Shown here: positions 22,382-34,200 of the stretch, in pieces | How the letters are laid out: the number at the start of each line of letters is the position of its first letter | How positions within the stretch are numbered: position 1 is the stretch's first letter | Assembly: GCA_964020085.1 (NCBI GenBank) | Contig: OZ026596.1 | Span: 9,958,239-10,022,238, forward strand | Length of the DNA: 64,000 bases | Direction of reading: 5' to 3' | DNA from: Micromussa lordhowensis | Lineage: Eukaryota > Cnidaria > Anthozoa > Scleractinia > Lobophylliidae | The notes under the pieces: model-generated | Databases searched by the model: none | Seen by the model: the letters and a program-made list of their open reading frames with translations, nothing else | Told to the model about the DNA's origin: nothing | Made by a program: the position numbers and the translations under genes

Positions 22382-25300
22382 TCAACTAGGGTCCAGACCT
22401 CCACCTGGAGGAGTTGCATCTGGTGTGTGCCTCTGAAAATTATAATATATAACAGTCACTGCATAGCACATTACTGCAGACAAAAACATGGTCTATGTAA
22501 AGGGAAGATTTCTGACAGATAATTCAAACAACTGAAACTGTGCATACTCAGGTTAGCAGCCAATTTGGGGTGGGTGGTGCGGGAGAAGTATGAATTTTGT
22601 TTGAAATCTTCAAAGTCATTCTGGCATGGATTCCATGGAACTTTCACCAATGTTTTCCAAAAGGTACGACTGACAATAGGGTTTAATTGAATGTTTGGGA
22701 AGGAAGAAAGATATGGCTGTTTTTAAGGGATTCATTTTTGACAGATTCTTCCATGATTAGTTTTGACGTGAATACTAAGATGAATACACCAGTAGGTAAT
22801 GATACAAAAACTACTATAGAGATCCTAGTAAAATTGAAAATGAAAAATTCAAATTAAAAATGAAATTCTTAGAATTGAAAGTTAAGTTTGCAAAAGTGTC
22901 AAGTCTAAAAATTTGCCATTATAAATTATTTCAATCATTTTTCCAGAAAAAGGAATGAACTTAAGACCCATGTGTAAATATATTATTTGTAAGTTACCTT
23001 TTTCTTCTTCTTTTCCTTCTTTTTCTTTTTTCGTTCACCATCTTCATGCTTTTTCTGAAAATGAAAATAAAATGGAAGGTTTAATGTGGGATGCTTTGTA
23101 CTGTAAGTAAAGTCTGCTTTTCCCGGTTTCTGTAGGATGAAGCAACTAGGAGTGCTTCTACTCCCCCCTCCCCCCCCCCCCCCCCCGATGGGATGCTTGT
23201 CCATCGCAGGGTTATGCCCAGCATTAAATTTATACACCTGGGTGGAGAGAGGCACTGCAAGAGTAAAGTGTCTTGCCCAAGACACAACAATGTCCCCGGC
23301 CAGGGCTCGAACCCGGATTGCTCGATCCAGAGACCAGCGCACTAACCATGAGGACACTGCGCCTCCCTCCCATTGACACGATTTAATAATATACATGCTA
23401 ACCCACCTGCTATTTGTAAGAAAGAAGAAAAAACTCAACACTATGGCCACGTCCAGGTACATGTTCAATAATGCCACAAAAAAAAACAGGGATTTGAAAG
23501 CACGAGAACTGTGGAAGCCATGAGCCATACTGTACATTTACATTGAAGGAAGTGCTTTCCACACATTTTAAATACTGTAACTGAAGCATTTTCTGTCACA
23601 ACATTATTATAATTGTCTTACAAGGCCTCAGCTCCTCAGTTACTTTTATGGAACAAAGTTATGTTTGCCAATCCAGGTATTGCAATCATGGCTTATACCA
23701 CAGTTTATGATTACCTGTTCCATGCCTTGGTATATTAGTATACTAGGTAATCATACGGTTTCGAGTTCAATTTGGAATTAATTTCCACGAGTGAGTTTTT
23801 CAAAAAGCTTGTAACATTGCACGAGCCGCTTCAGGTAATTTTTTCATGTGTATTATTATCCATGTAACACATGTGACCATCAGGACTTAGATCAAGGGAA
23901 ATTGACTCTACAAACCTGTTTTTTGTGTTTCTTCGAATCATGTACAGCTTCAGGTTTTTCTACGACAAAATACACCAGAAAGATAGTTTTACTCAGCATC
24001 ATAACGTTCCTACTTGAAAATATAGAAGGGCAGCAGCCAAGATGAAACATGGTGAAATATAAAAACATTCTCTGGCAAAAAGTACATAACTAAACCCAAG
24101 CTTTTGACTGTCTTAACTACAGTCTTTGACAGACAAAATGGTATAAAGGCGCTAAAAATTCAAAAATATAGTGTGATAAAAATATAATAAAATTATGGAA
24201 TAAACTTGAGAATTTTTGTTAAAAGGAATGCTTTATTGCCCTGGGAGTGGACAAGAGTTATTGTCTGCATTGGGACTCAGCTGACGTGGTATGCCAGGAA
24301 CTTTCTGATTCAATAGTTGCCTTTGTTAATGATGGAGGCATTATTATCAATGACTTGGTCATGGGACCATGCGTGATGTGCAGTCCTAGAGCATTTGGCC
24401 TTAGTAACTCTTGTCCACTTGCTTGTGTTTTATATACTTTTAGCCGAAGAACGTGTTTATATTTCACCAACCTTCCTACTGTTACTAAAGCTACAGTGAG
24501 TACATGTATATATTTAAGATCCTCCACAAAACACTGAATGAAAGTAATGATAAATATGACAACCACAACAACAACAACAAAAAACAAGTGTACCTGAGGA
24601 TATCAATTTGACAAGTCATACATACCAGTAGAAGAGGGAGTAGGCTTGTCTTGCTCCAGTAGATTTGACCCCTGACTGACTGCCTCACCTCCTTCTTTAC
24701 TCCGTTCAGTTTCCTGGCTTTTGTGCTTCTTGTGCTTATGTTTCTTCTTCACCGGATGTTGACTCATAAAGCGAAACTGCTCAGGAATCTGTAATAAGTA
24801 ACAATATACCTTTTTTACCTCAGGTGGTTTGTTACTCCATTTCAGACCACACGATGATACTCTTGGGAATTCTTGCTTTAAAATTTTCAAATGTCGTGTG
24901 TATACATGTGACTGAATAATTTTTAGATGGATAAAAGAACAATTCTCGAGAGAATATCACATGGTATGTGATGGGAAAACAAACCACCCAAGCTAAAAAG
25001 GTCTACTGCAACAACCCGAAAACTTTTAGCATGTCAAGAAGTCCCCATGTCAGCCGATTTGCATCATCATGGAAACATTCTAGTAACAACTTACAGTGTA
25101 TAGACCCTTTGCATAAATGGCGCCTAAATTTGAATAACAATACTTTATACATCCTTAGCCTCATGCTCATGTTTTCAGACAAAGGATTTTTCACATGAAT
25201 GTGAGGCTAAGGATGTATAAAGTATTGTTATTCAAATTTAGGCGCCATTTATGCAAAGGGTCTATGGCTGTTTCAAACTTCATTCACCCCAGTTCCTTTT

Positions 25301-27780
25301 CAATCAAAGGAGATGATTTCCCAAAGAAATATCACATGGCAACATTATAACATAACACTCACTGGACCAGGATTTAAGCGAAATCCAGACAAGGAGTGGC
25401 CAGTCAATGGAAGAAGCTCCTTTTCACCAATAGGAGGCTTGTCAACCACAGAACGAAGACTAAAGAGAGATTTAATGACACAAGATAATAGACTCAACTA
25501 ATTTTAATTATATTTTTTATTAGTTTTGACTGAAAAAAGAAAAAAAATTGTAGTTTTTACCTTAATTTGTAAAAATGTAACAAAATATCCATGCCCCTCA
25601 AAGGTGTTTTTAGTTTGAACCCTTATCCCTCTGGAAATTCCAAATAAACTTTATCCTTTCCTTTAAAAAATTTGGAGTTTGAGAACCCAACCCTCTCATA
25701 AGATGCGTATGGACAATTTTGGGATAACACATTAATTATCACACAAGATAATAATACCACATTACCTTACAACCAACTTTTAGCTGACTATTTTTGTAGA
25801 AAGATACAGAGAGATGCTGCTGCAGCAGCCATCTATCCATGAATTTAACCAAAAAATAGAGTGGATACAATAGCTGCTTGAGTTCAATTGACCTCACAAC
25901 TCCAGTCATCAAAAGTAACTGCTCATATTACACTGCAGCCATATGGTAAACATTATGAGCTAGCACTTCAAAACAGCTCTATAAAATACCATGAACAACA
26001 AGAATGTTTGTCTTGGTTTACCTATTTTCTGGTCCTCCCAACTCATCCAAAACACCTGAAACATTTTACAGAAGTAACAACAACTTCAATACAATAAACA
26101 CCCAGTAACACATGCTTTTCAAATTGAAAAAATTAAAACTTCACAAAACAAATGAAACTATCAAATTAATACATGTATTACAAGCAAAAGAGTTGCCATA
26201 TGCCAAAGCCACTTAAAAGATTATGCGTAAAAGTTTAAACATGATAGTTGTATGGCTGTGGAGTAGCTTTTGAAAGGAAGTGCTTCTCACACATAATTAT
26301 ATAAGCTTGTGCCAACTGCTTTATCAAGGCCTTGATCAGTCTTAATTAATTATTATTATCAAGCACAGGGCAAATTATTGGGCTTGGATTAAGATGAATC
26401 TAAGACGAAGGTAGGTCTTGCAAAACTTGTGGCGGTACTGTAGCACCAAAATCGACGTCAAAATATTGTAGCCTCTAATAGATCTTGAAAATAGCGACCC
26501 CCCTGAAAGTAGCGAGCCCAACCCTACCCCCCACCTATCCCCCGTCCTATCCATATGAAAATAGTGAGACCAAGGTTCAATTAAGTATGTTTTTTCTTCC
26601 ATCAATGGTCACGTGTAAGTTAGATATCTTAACTGGATGTAATGCAGTGTTCAACAAGGGAGGTACATGTACCTCTAATGCCATCAATGTGGAAGCAACA
26701 TAGATTTCAACTGGAATGAGGTACTGTACCTTGTGCATTAAGAACTGTTTTTACGAATTTCAGTCGGTCATTTCATACAACAGCTCAATCATACCAGCTT
26801 TATATCACGTTTTTTGCTCCCCAAAAGTAACAAACCGCAAAAGCAATGACCCCTTGAGAGTAACAAGTCCCAAAGGCTATTAATTCTTGAAGTAGCGAAG
26901 GTTGTTACTTTCGTAAGTTTATGGTACAACAATTCTGCACAAAATTTAAATGTCTAATTATAACAATACAACACATAACCCAAGTGTACATAAATGCACA
27001 CATAATTTGCAAACTCAATTATGCCCTGAGCACTATGTCATTTTCTAAAGAGCATGTTTCTACAGTATATAACCCAATTCGCTTTTGTACCTTATTGACT
27101 TTGTAACTTATGTGCACTTTTAAAATAAGTCAGATATGAACAAACGTCCACATGTGTTACAATCGTCACGTTATAAAAATAAAACGAGGAATTGCTGTTT
27201 ACTGTAATTCTGATTGTCTATGCAAAGAAAAAGATATTTCCAAAGGTCAATATTAAACATTATGTTCCTGTCTGTATTGAATTCTAATAAGCTTAATTCA
27301 ATAAGGCATATTTAGCGTATAGTATGAGAAGCCTTACCGGGCAAATGCGGTAAAAACGAACTCAAGCCCTCCTTCACTTTTTTGCTCTTTTGATAAGTCT
27401 GCTCGAAGCCATGTTTTACTAACAGGTTACTGTTGCTTTCTGACGGGGTTGCTGTAATGAAGGAACACAACAAAACAATTGGTGACCAAGCACCACGGAA
27501 GGATAAATCACAGATGCGAAAACAACTTAGTTAACTCACGAGCATCGTCGCGTAAGAGATAAAACGGTGACGTCTGTATTGATGGAGTTGGTGTTGAAGT
27601 TGTTGAAACCATTGTAGGCCTGTAATTTGTGTTCAGAACTTCCGCATAGCTCATAAACGGGCTTGTAACATTTAAATTAACACTCTTCTTGGAAGTGTTG
27701 CTCACATTGTTCAATGCGAGACTTTGAAAAGAGTTTTGTCTTCCTGAATCTAAATGTTGTTGACGTGAAATGCTTTCCAT
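22382..27780 (-). CDS. MED19: Mediator complex subunit 19
   Basis: MED19 is a metazoan subunit of the Mediator head that bridges transcription factors and RNA polymerase II in the nucleus. Eight coding exons keep phase (reverse strand): 27540-27780, 27338-27451, 26022-26055, 25363-25459, 24626-24788, 23916-23959, 22998-23054, 22382-22432. They give about 266 aa, close to the vertebrate length. Diagnostic segments in order are FYLLRDDA at the end of exon 1, KKVKEGLSSFLPHLPG in exon 2, VDKPPI and LTGHSLSGFRLNPGP in exon 4, PEQFRFM and KKKHKHKKHK in exon 5, the lysine block KKHEDGERKKKKKEKKKKK in exon 7, and RHTPDATPPGGG before the stop in exon 8. The N-terminus is serine/threonine/asparagine-rich and unlike vertebrates. 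The start at 27780 is chosen because it is the first ATG in frame. An upstream overlapping small frame (27750-27944) precedes it. Confidence 0.93.
23155..23372 (-). mobile_element. tRNA-derived SINE with G-run tail, in MED19 intron
   Basis: On the reverse strand a tRNA-like head has an A box (TGGTTAGTGCGC) and B box (GGGTTCGAGCCC). A conserved-looking body contains GGGCAAGACACTTTAC and CACCCAGGTGTATAAA, then CCCTGCGATGGAC and a run of about 20 G. The body resembles widely shared metazoan SINE domains. The insertion lies in the intron between MED19 exons 6 and 7. Confidence 0.7.
25101..25264. repeat. 164-bp palindrome (foldback/MITE) in MED19 intron
   Basis: Perfect or near-perfect arms of about 68 bp start TAGACCCTTTGCATAAATGG and end with the reverse complement, around a loop of about 28 bp (CATGCTCATG...CATGAATGTG). 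Confidence 0.85.
25580..25700. repeat. Dispersed repeat with CCCTCTGGAAATTCCAA block
   Basis: CCCTCTGGAAATTCCAA followed by TTT-rich and CCTTTAAA sequence recurs near 32822-32910, in a septin intron. Confidence 0.45.
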
Positions 27781-27944
27781 TTGCCGCTGCTCGCCGCCAT
27801 TAGAGACTTGGTTTCCCGTGAGCTACTGCGAGAGTTGATTTCTAGAACAACACGCGAGAGGACCCCACGCGAGGTGCGTGTTTCATTTTCACGCGAACTA
27901 ATTTGACTATCATTACTTCCGCGGTCAGCGTAACTTTCCTCCAT
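27750..27944 (-). CDS. Upstream open reading frame overlapping the MED19 start
   Basis: A 64-codon frame starts at ATG 27944 (CAATGGAGG) and ends at 27750, overlapping the MED19 start codon at 27780 in another frame. It has no domain. If it lies in the MED19 leader it could reduce initiation at the main start. Alternatively the transcription start lies inside it and it is never translated. Confidence 0.3.
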   Translation of the reverse strand: MEESYADRGSNDSQISSRENETRTSRGVLSRVVLEINSRSSSRETKSLMAASSGKWKAFHVNNI

Positions 27945-28200
27945 TGTTTATGTTTGTCAAAGATTTTTCCTGCATCTAATGCTAATTTCTGTCATATTTC
28001 TGTCATACTTGCGGTTTTTCGTGACCTGTTCGTGCAATAAAACGCGACCAGCCACTCGGCCGGAAGGAAAGAGATCTGGAAGTCTGGAGACGAAATGAGA
28101 GGAATCCGTCTATAATTATCATAAATTCAAAGTATTTTGCGCCTGCAACTAGCTGCGGACGGACTTATAAGGTTCCCTGGGTATTTTTCAGACTACAGCT
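27781..28200. promoter_or_regulatory. Divergent promoter region between MED19 and septin
   Basis: The MED19 (-) and septin (+) start codons are 420 bp apart, head to head, with no repeat in between and no obvious TATA box. The stretch is more GC-rich on the MED19 side (TCCCGTGAGC, CACGCGAGAGG). A shared housekeeping-type promoter is inferred from the layout only. Confidence 0.5.
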
Positions 28201-31200
28201 ATGAGTTCAAGCATTAGAGCGAACCGTGGAAATAGAGCTGTTCCAGAAGCTTTGAAAGGTATTGTGTCAAACTCAATTAGCATGATGTGATGTTCGGTCG
28301 AGAAGTTATAAGCTGAAACTCCTCGAATCAATTTTCGCGCTAACTCTTATCTTATTTACATTCTGCAACTGTGTGGTCTGTGGACAACGCAATCTTCAAA
28401 TGAAGAACCGGTAAGATTTGACGTTCTTTTAGCTAAACGAGGTGAAATATCCTGACTGCGTTCAAAATACTGCTATTGACAGTTCGTGCATACAACAGTA
28501 CAACAGGTTCTTGACAAGATAAGTTTAGCTAATAAATACCCCACCCTTTTACTCATTCTTAAGAAATTTAACAAGCTAATCAATAATGGAGCATAGTAAT
28601 TAATTACTCGGACAACAAAATGCTTCTTAACGCGGTGAATGTTGCTATTTGAGAAAATCGATGCGAAATTCCAGCTTGGCGAATTTTGTACATTTATGTT
28701 CCAAAGAAGCTTAACTCGTAATTTGCATCACTCAACGCGCGTGTAAGACTTTAACAGCTGTTATCATATGCGATAAAGTAATGGCTCTTTATGTATTGGT
28801 TAAAATTAGAACTGTTTTCATGTTTTGAAAGATCCGTCTATAAATGGCCGATATTGAGCTATTGAAATCGAAAGTTAGAATTTGAATACTGATAATGCAC
28901 AAATTTAGATCGGAATTTTGATTAAATCAGCTTCTTAATCCGCAAGGGCGTCGAGTATGTACTTTGCGGTAAGATGTTGGGTTTTTTCGACATTTAATCG
29001 CAACGCAAACCATGTAAAATCACTGTTTATCCAGTGTCGTTCATTTACATAATTAGGTGTCATAAAATTCCTCTGCCAATGTTTACTTTGTATTTGGTCA
29101 CCTTGAGGACGTCTATCACCAGTAGATCCCCTTCCCACCCCACCCATTTAGGTATTTTGTGAAGTGGAGGTGAGATGGTGTGTAGTCCAGGGTATCACTG
29201 GGAAAAGAAGGATTTAGAAAATTACATGACAATAATCAAGTACATGTCAGTCAATTTGTTTGTGTTCCACTCGTAGGAACCTGGTTATGTTGGATTTGCT
29301 AATCTTCCTAACCAAGTGCATCGCAAATCTGTAAAGAAAGGCTTTGAGTTTACACTTATGGTCGTTGGTAAGTGCTATGACCTTAGATGTCTGTTCAAAT
29401 GTCTTTTTATTAGGGCCATTTCATGCACCATTGGTTTTGGTTGTGGAATCAAAGGAAGTGATCACTTGGTGACAATTTTAGAGATTTTTGTCATAATAAG
29501 TTTACGACTTGTATGATGGATGGCATCATTCCTGGAGTGATGCGTTTCTAAATCACAAATTATTGGCACTGGGAACCAGGCAACCTTTAAACTATTTCAT
29601 AATTCAGTATCGCGCCAACTTGCTTCACTTTGTACGGTAAAATAACTTTCACAGTTGGTACTGTAGCTTCTAAGTAGGTACATGGTAGGTGCCTCAGTAG
29701 CTTCTTACATCCAGGCAACACATATATAAGTAGTAAAGTAGTAAATGGTTTGAACCCAGGAGTATCAGTAGTTCGTATAGTAGGATTGTCCGGGTGAGTG
29801 TAGTTCTGAGAAGAACTAACGAAGCTGACGCAACAAACAGGAACCCGACACCTGTTACTACAGTGACTATACCTGTGCCAGGCTTCATACATTGGTGAGA
29901 CTGGCAGAAACCTGAACACGAGAATAACTGAACACAAACGAGCCACGAGAAATGGTGATGTCAACAATCATATTGCTGTACATCATCAACTGACAAACCA
30001 CAACATTGACTGGGACAGTGCTCAATGCTTAACCTACAGCATGAACTATTTTCAACGACTGACTCTTGAAAGCTGGTACACTAACTTAGAACAAACGCCT
30101 CTTAACAGATGTCAACAGCTACCGGCGCCTTATAAACGACTTATTCACGATGCAAACGAAACCGACAAACGGACTTCTAACAGACCGACTTAATTTGACT
30201 AACTATACACGGACCTCAACGCTAGCAATTTGACTAACAAAAGACGGATCGAAACTGACCAATGACTGATGACAAACTTTACACGAGTCTTTCAGCCAAT
30301 ACCATCATGACTAAAGTGACCAATCACTTTCAACGGACCAAACTTATAACATCTTCGACTGACAAACACTATTCACTTGACTCTGAAGATGACTTCTGCT
30401 CAGGTTGTCGAAACTTCAGTCACCAACAACAGTTCTTCTCAGAACTACACTCACCCGGACGATCATACTATACGAACTACATATATAAGTCTTGCATATC
30501 CTAGCTGTCTTCCCATCAGTTGCAATATTGCTTTTTAGCACTACTACCTTGCTGTTCGCTAAGTTGGCATTTGACAGTTGTTCTATGTACATGTAGTGTC
30601 TTATTGCATAAATGTTTTGCACACTAAGGGGAGTATGAATAAGACTTGAAGACTGAAAAGCAAGTCTTTACCATTAAAGACTCCATACTATAAAATTATA
30701 CAAATATAAAAAAAACAAAGCTAAAAAACACTACTGTGAAGTATCTTCTCCAGCATGAATTCCTGAAAAAAGTGTACCTTGTGGTGCCTCGAGTCCTTGT
30801 GGACCACTCCAAGATTGGATTGGATTGGATCACTCCAAGATCATTTTCTTTAATAACCCAGGACTGGAACATTGTGCATGACATGGCCAGCCTGTAGGTT
30901 TTAATGTTGCATGAAACAGCTAAAGGAGACATTTTCAGGCAGGGTTATTGGGATTTGTATAGATTGGAACATTTCATGTATTTTTGTGACAGTGTTCTTC
31001 TCCTTTCACTGTCCAGGTGAATCTGGTTTAGGAAAGTCAACTCTTGTAGACAGCTTGTTTCTGACAGACTTGTATGATGACACGGCTATTCCTAAAGCAG
31101 TGGGTAAGTGTTAATTCAAGTTTATAAAAATAACTTTTATTAATATAACACTATTACAAAAAAAGGGATGTTTAGAGGAACATTGTTGAACATTCCTTGA

Positions 31201-34200
31201 CAGTTCTGTGTTGAGAGGGTTCCCAGTAATGAGAAGTACATATCATATGGATGTGGGACATGCCACATGCTATACATGGACGTGTGGTTAAGGGACTTAT
31301 GGCCCTTAATTTGTGCTGTATTGATCATATATATTGTCAGATCTAGATTGTGTGTATGATTATTGACTATATATGAAAAGCTGGCTATAGTTCACTAGCT
31401 AAACTTAAATACATTATTTTGCTTTTATTCATAGATCGTATTCATCAGACAGTAGAAATTGAAACCAACACTGTAGAGATTGAAGAAAAAGGCATCAGAT
31501 TAAGACTAACAGTGGTAGACACTCCAGGGTTTGCTGATGCTGTTGACAATACTGACTGGTAAGAGACTCTCGCAGGCCAGGCCTTCTTTAATTCTTAATT
31601 TGTTTTTATTGTGGAACCTTTAAGTGTGCAGATAGCACCTCCAGTCTGGCAGTCTAATAAAACTGTATTGTCAATCTAGTTTTGTGCTAGATTTTCCGGA
31701 TCATGTGTACTAAAGCCATCCCTGGTCGAGTGTCAATCAATGGCCTCAATCAATACCCTCGATCGACCCTCAATAGACACTTGATCAATAATCGACTGAC
31801 ACTTGCTCGACACCTTGGTTGACACTCCATTGACACTCCATCGACATCTCGGCCGACAGTTGGTTGAGAGTCGTCTAATTTTTTGTTGTTTCATACAAGT
31901 CGGCCGACTATCAACTGACTGTTGATCAAGTGTCAATCGAGCGTCAACGGAGTATCAATTCGGATGCTGATTGAGGGTATCAATCAACACTCAACCACAG
32001 ATGTCTTTAGTACACCTGATCTAATTTTCCTCACTACTTATCAACTCTTGATCTCATACACATACAGTAGCTTACAATGGCTCCTCTTTCAGTAGTACAT
32101 TTTTGCTTCCCCTCACAGTTTACCGCCTTGGTAACGTTTAAAAAATCAACTTGAAATGCTGGAAACTCTCGGGGTTGAACCTCCTTATTTTTGATCATGT
32201 TACATTTTGTGTATATGCTTGGTTAGTATCGTAGGTCTGCAATGCGTTGAAGGGCTACAGCTACATAGCTAACTTGATAGCACTATTAATAATCACAATG
32301 ATGTTTATTTTTTTCATTTTTAGCTGGCAAGAAGTAATAAATTATGTTGATCAGCAGTATGAAGCATACTTACAAGACGAATCAGGTCTTAATCGACGAC
32401 ACATTGTAGACAACAGAGTTCATTGCTGTCTTTACTTTGTGTGTCCACATGGCCATGGGTAAGTAAATAAGTAAATGTTATTTACTCATAGCTCGTAAAT
32501 TGAATGTTTTGAAAAGCTGGTGGCTTATTATGATCACCGCAAATTAAAAGCTTATCTTGTCATAGCCATGCAGCTTGGTAGTTGCAGAAAGGGAAGGGAA
32601 AAAGATCACAGGTCTGTGGAATTAAATGGATCAGAGATTCCTGGCTCATTGTGCTTTGCACCCCTCCCCTGTACTAACTACACTCACTCCCCACCCCCTT
32701 TGTTTATTTCCCTCCTCTCCATGTGTCTACTTGTCAGACTTGTTATTCATGGTGATTGATATTGTGTAGTTCCAGAAAATATATCCATACCTCCCCCAGA
32801 AGTAAGTTTTTCTAAGACCCCACCCCTCTGGAAATTCCAATTAAGCTTCATACATTTCTTTAAAGTTTTTGGTCTTTACAGACCCCTCCAGCCCACTCCC
32901 CCCTCAGGAAATTCCAATCCCTTCTGTGAGAGGAGCATGAGTATTTTCTGGAACTGCACATGTAAATTTTGGGATCAACCATTTCTGGTTGGTTGGGTTG
33001 GTTTGGTTTTTTCGTGTTCTTATGGGGAAAACCGTTTTCGGGTTGGTTTGGTTGATCAACTCTTTCAACCAGCCTCAACCCAGGTTGAAATGGTTGAAAA
33101 GCACTTGTGTTATTATGTCACGTGATTGTTGCTAGCGTAAGGGCTATTCCCAGGAGTTACCGCGTTTCAACCAAAAAAGGTTGGAAAAGTGTTCTATTGA
33201 GAAACGTCAACCGTATCAACCCAAACCGGTTGCAGTTGAAACGGTTGATCCCAATAGAACACGACCTTAGTGTCAGTGATTATTTGGTCTCCTTTGTTCA
33301 GGTTAAAACCCATAGACATCACATTCATGAAAATGCTGCACACCAAAGTGAACATAGTCCCTGTTATTGCCAAAGCTGATTGTTTAACAAAGTTTGAAGT
33401 GCAGCGACTTAAAAGAAAGGTCAGTACCAAATATTTTCCATTTTCAAATAACTCACTAACAATACACAGACATGTACAACAATATTGTACAAAATGTTCT
33501 CTGAAGGTTTTTTTCCTGGTTACACTAGTTTACATCATTAGTTTCGAGGACAATCGTAAAACAAAATAAAATAAAATAAAAATTGAAAAGTGTTCTTATT
33601 GATTAAATTATACCTAGGATTTCACAAGTCTGTTGTACCCTAGACTATGAGTGGTCTCTCTTTTGTTTGGTCTGTCGAGTGAGAATGTAAATAAACTGCA
33701 CGGAAAAAATGGCCGCATGAATTCCTGGTGGTGAAAGAGGGACTACTAGTAGTCTAGTTGTACCCCTCTATCAGGGTGTTGTCGAGTTGAGTTCATGTGA
33801 TTTGTTAAGCATGTCTCGAGAACTGTGCAACTAAAACAGTACTTTGTGTTGTTACTGTCATTAGATCTTGGAGGAGATTGGTGATAATAGCATCAAAATT
33901 TACACTTTTCCTGAATGTGATAGTGAAGATGATGAAGAATTTGTTCAGATCAACCAAGAACTTAAGGTTAGTATCTGACAAATCACTGGGGCCCATAGAA
34001 GGACGGGTTCAAAGGCTTTGGTGCAAAAATACACTGGGCTCCATGACCGATACAAATTAGGCTCCAAGGGCCAGATTTCAGAATCACAAGTTAAGATGCA
34101 TGCTAAATATCCTTTTGAGACTATAGGCTTTTTTGTATCTGAACCATACTTAGGATACATCTTAACCCAGGAGGGCTTCATGAATCTGGCCCTGAGAGGC

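Noticed and set aside
23137..23537. Frames of 79-184 codons on both strands around 23.1-23.5 kb
   Set aside because: They are translations of the SINE and its G-run together with MED19 exon 7; only the lysine block 22998-23054 is genuine coding.
24247..24587. Open frames of 96-109 codons in a MED19 intron
   Set aside because: No family similarity; one includes a simple AAC repeat read as polyvaline.
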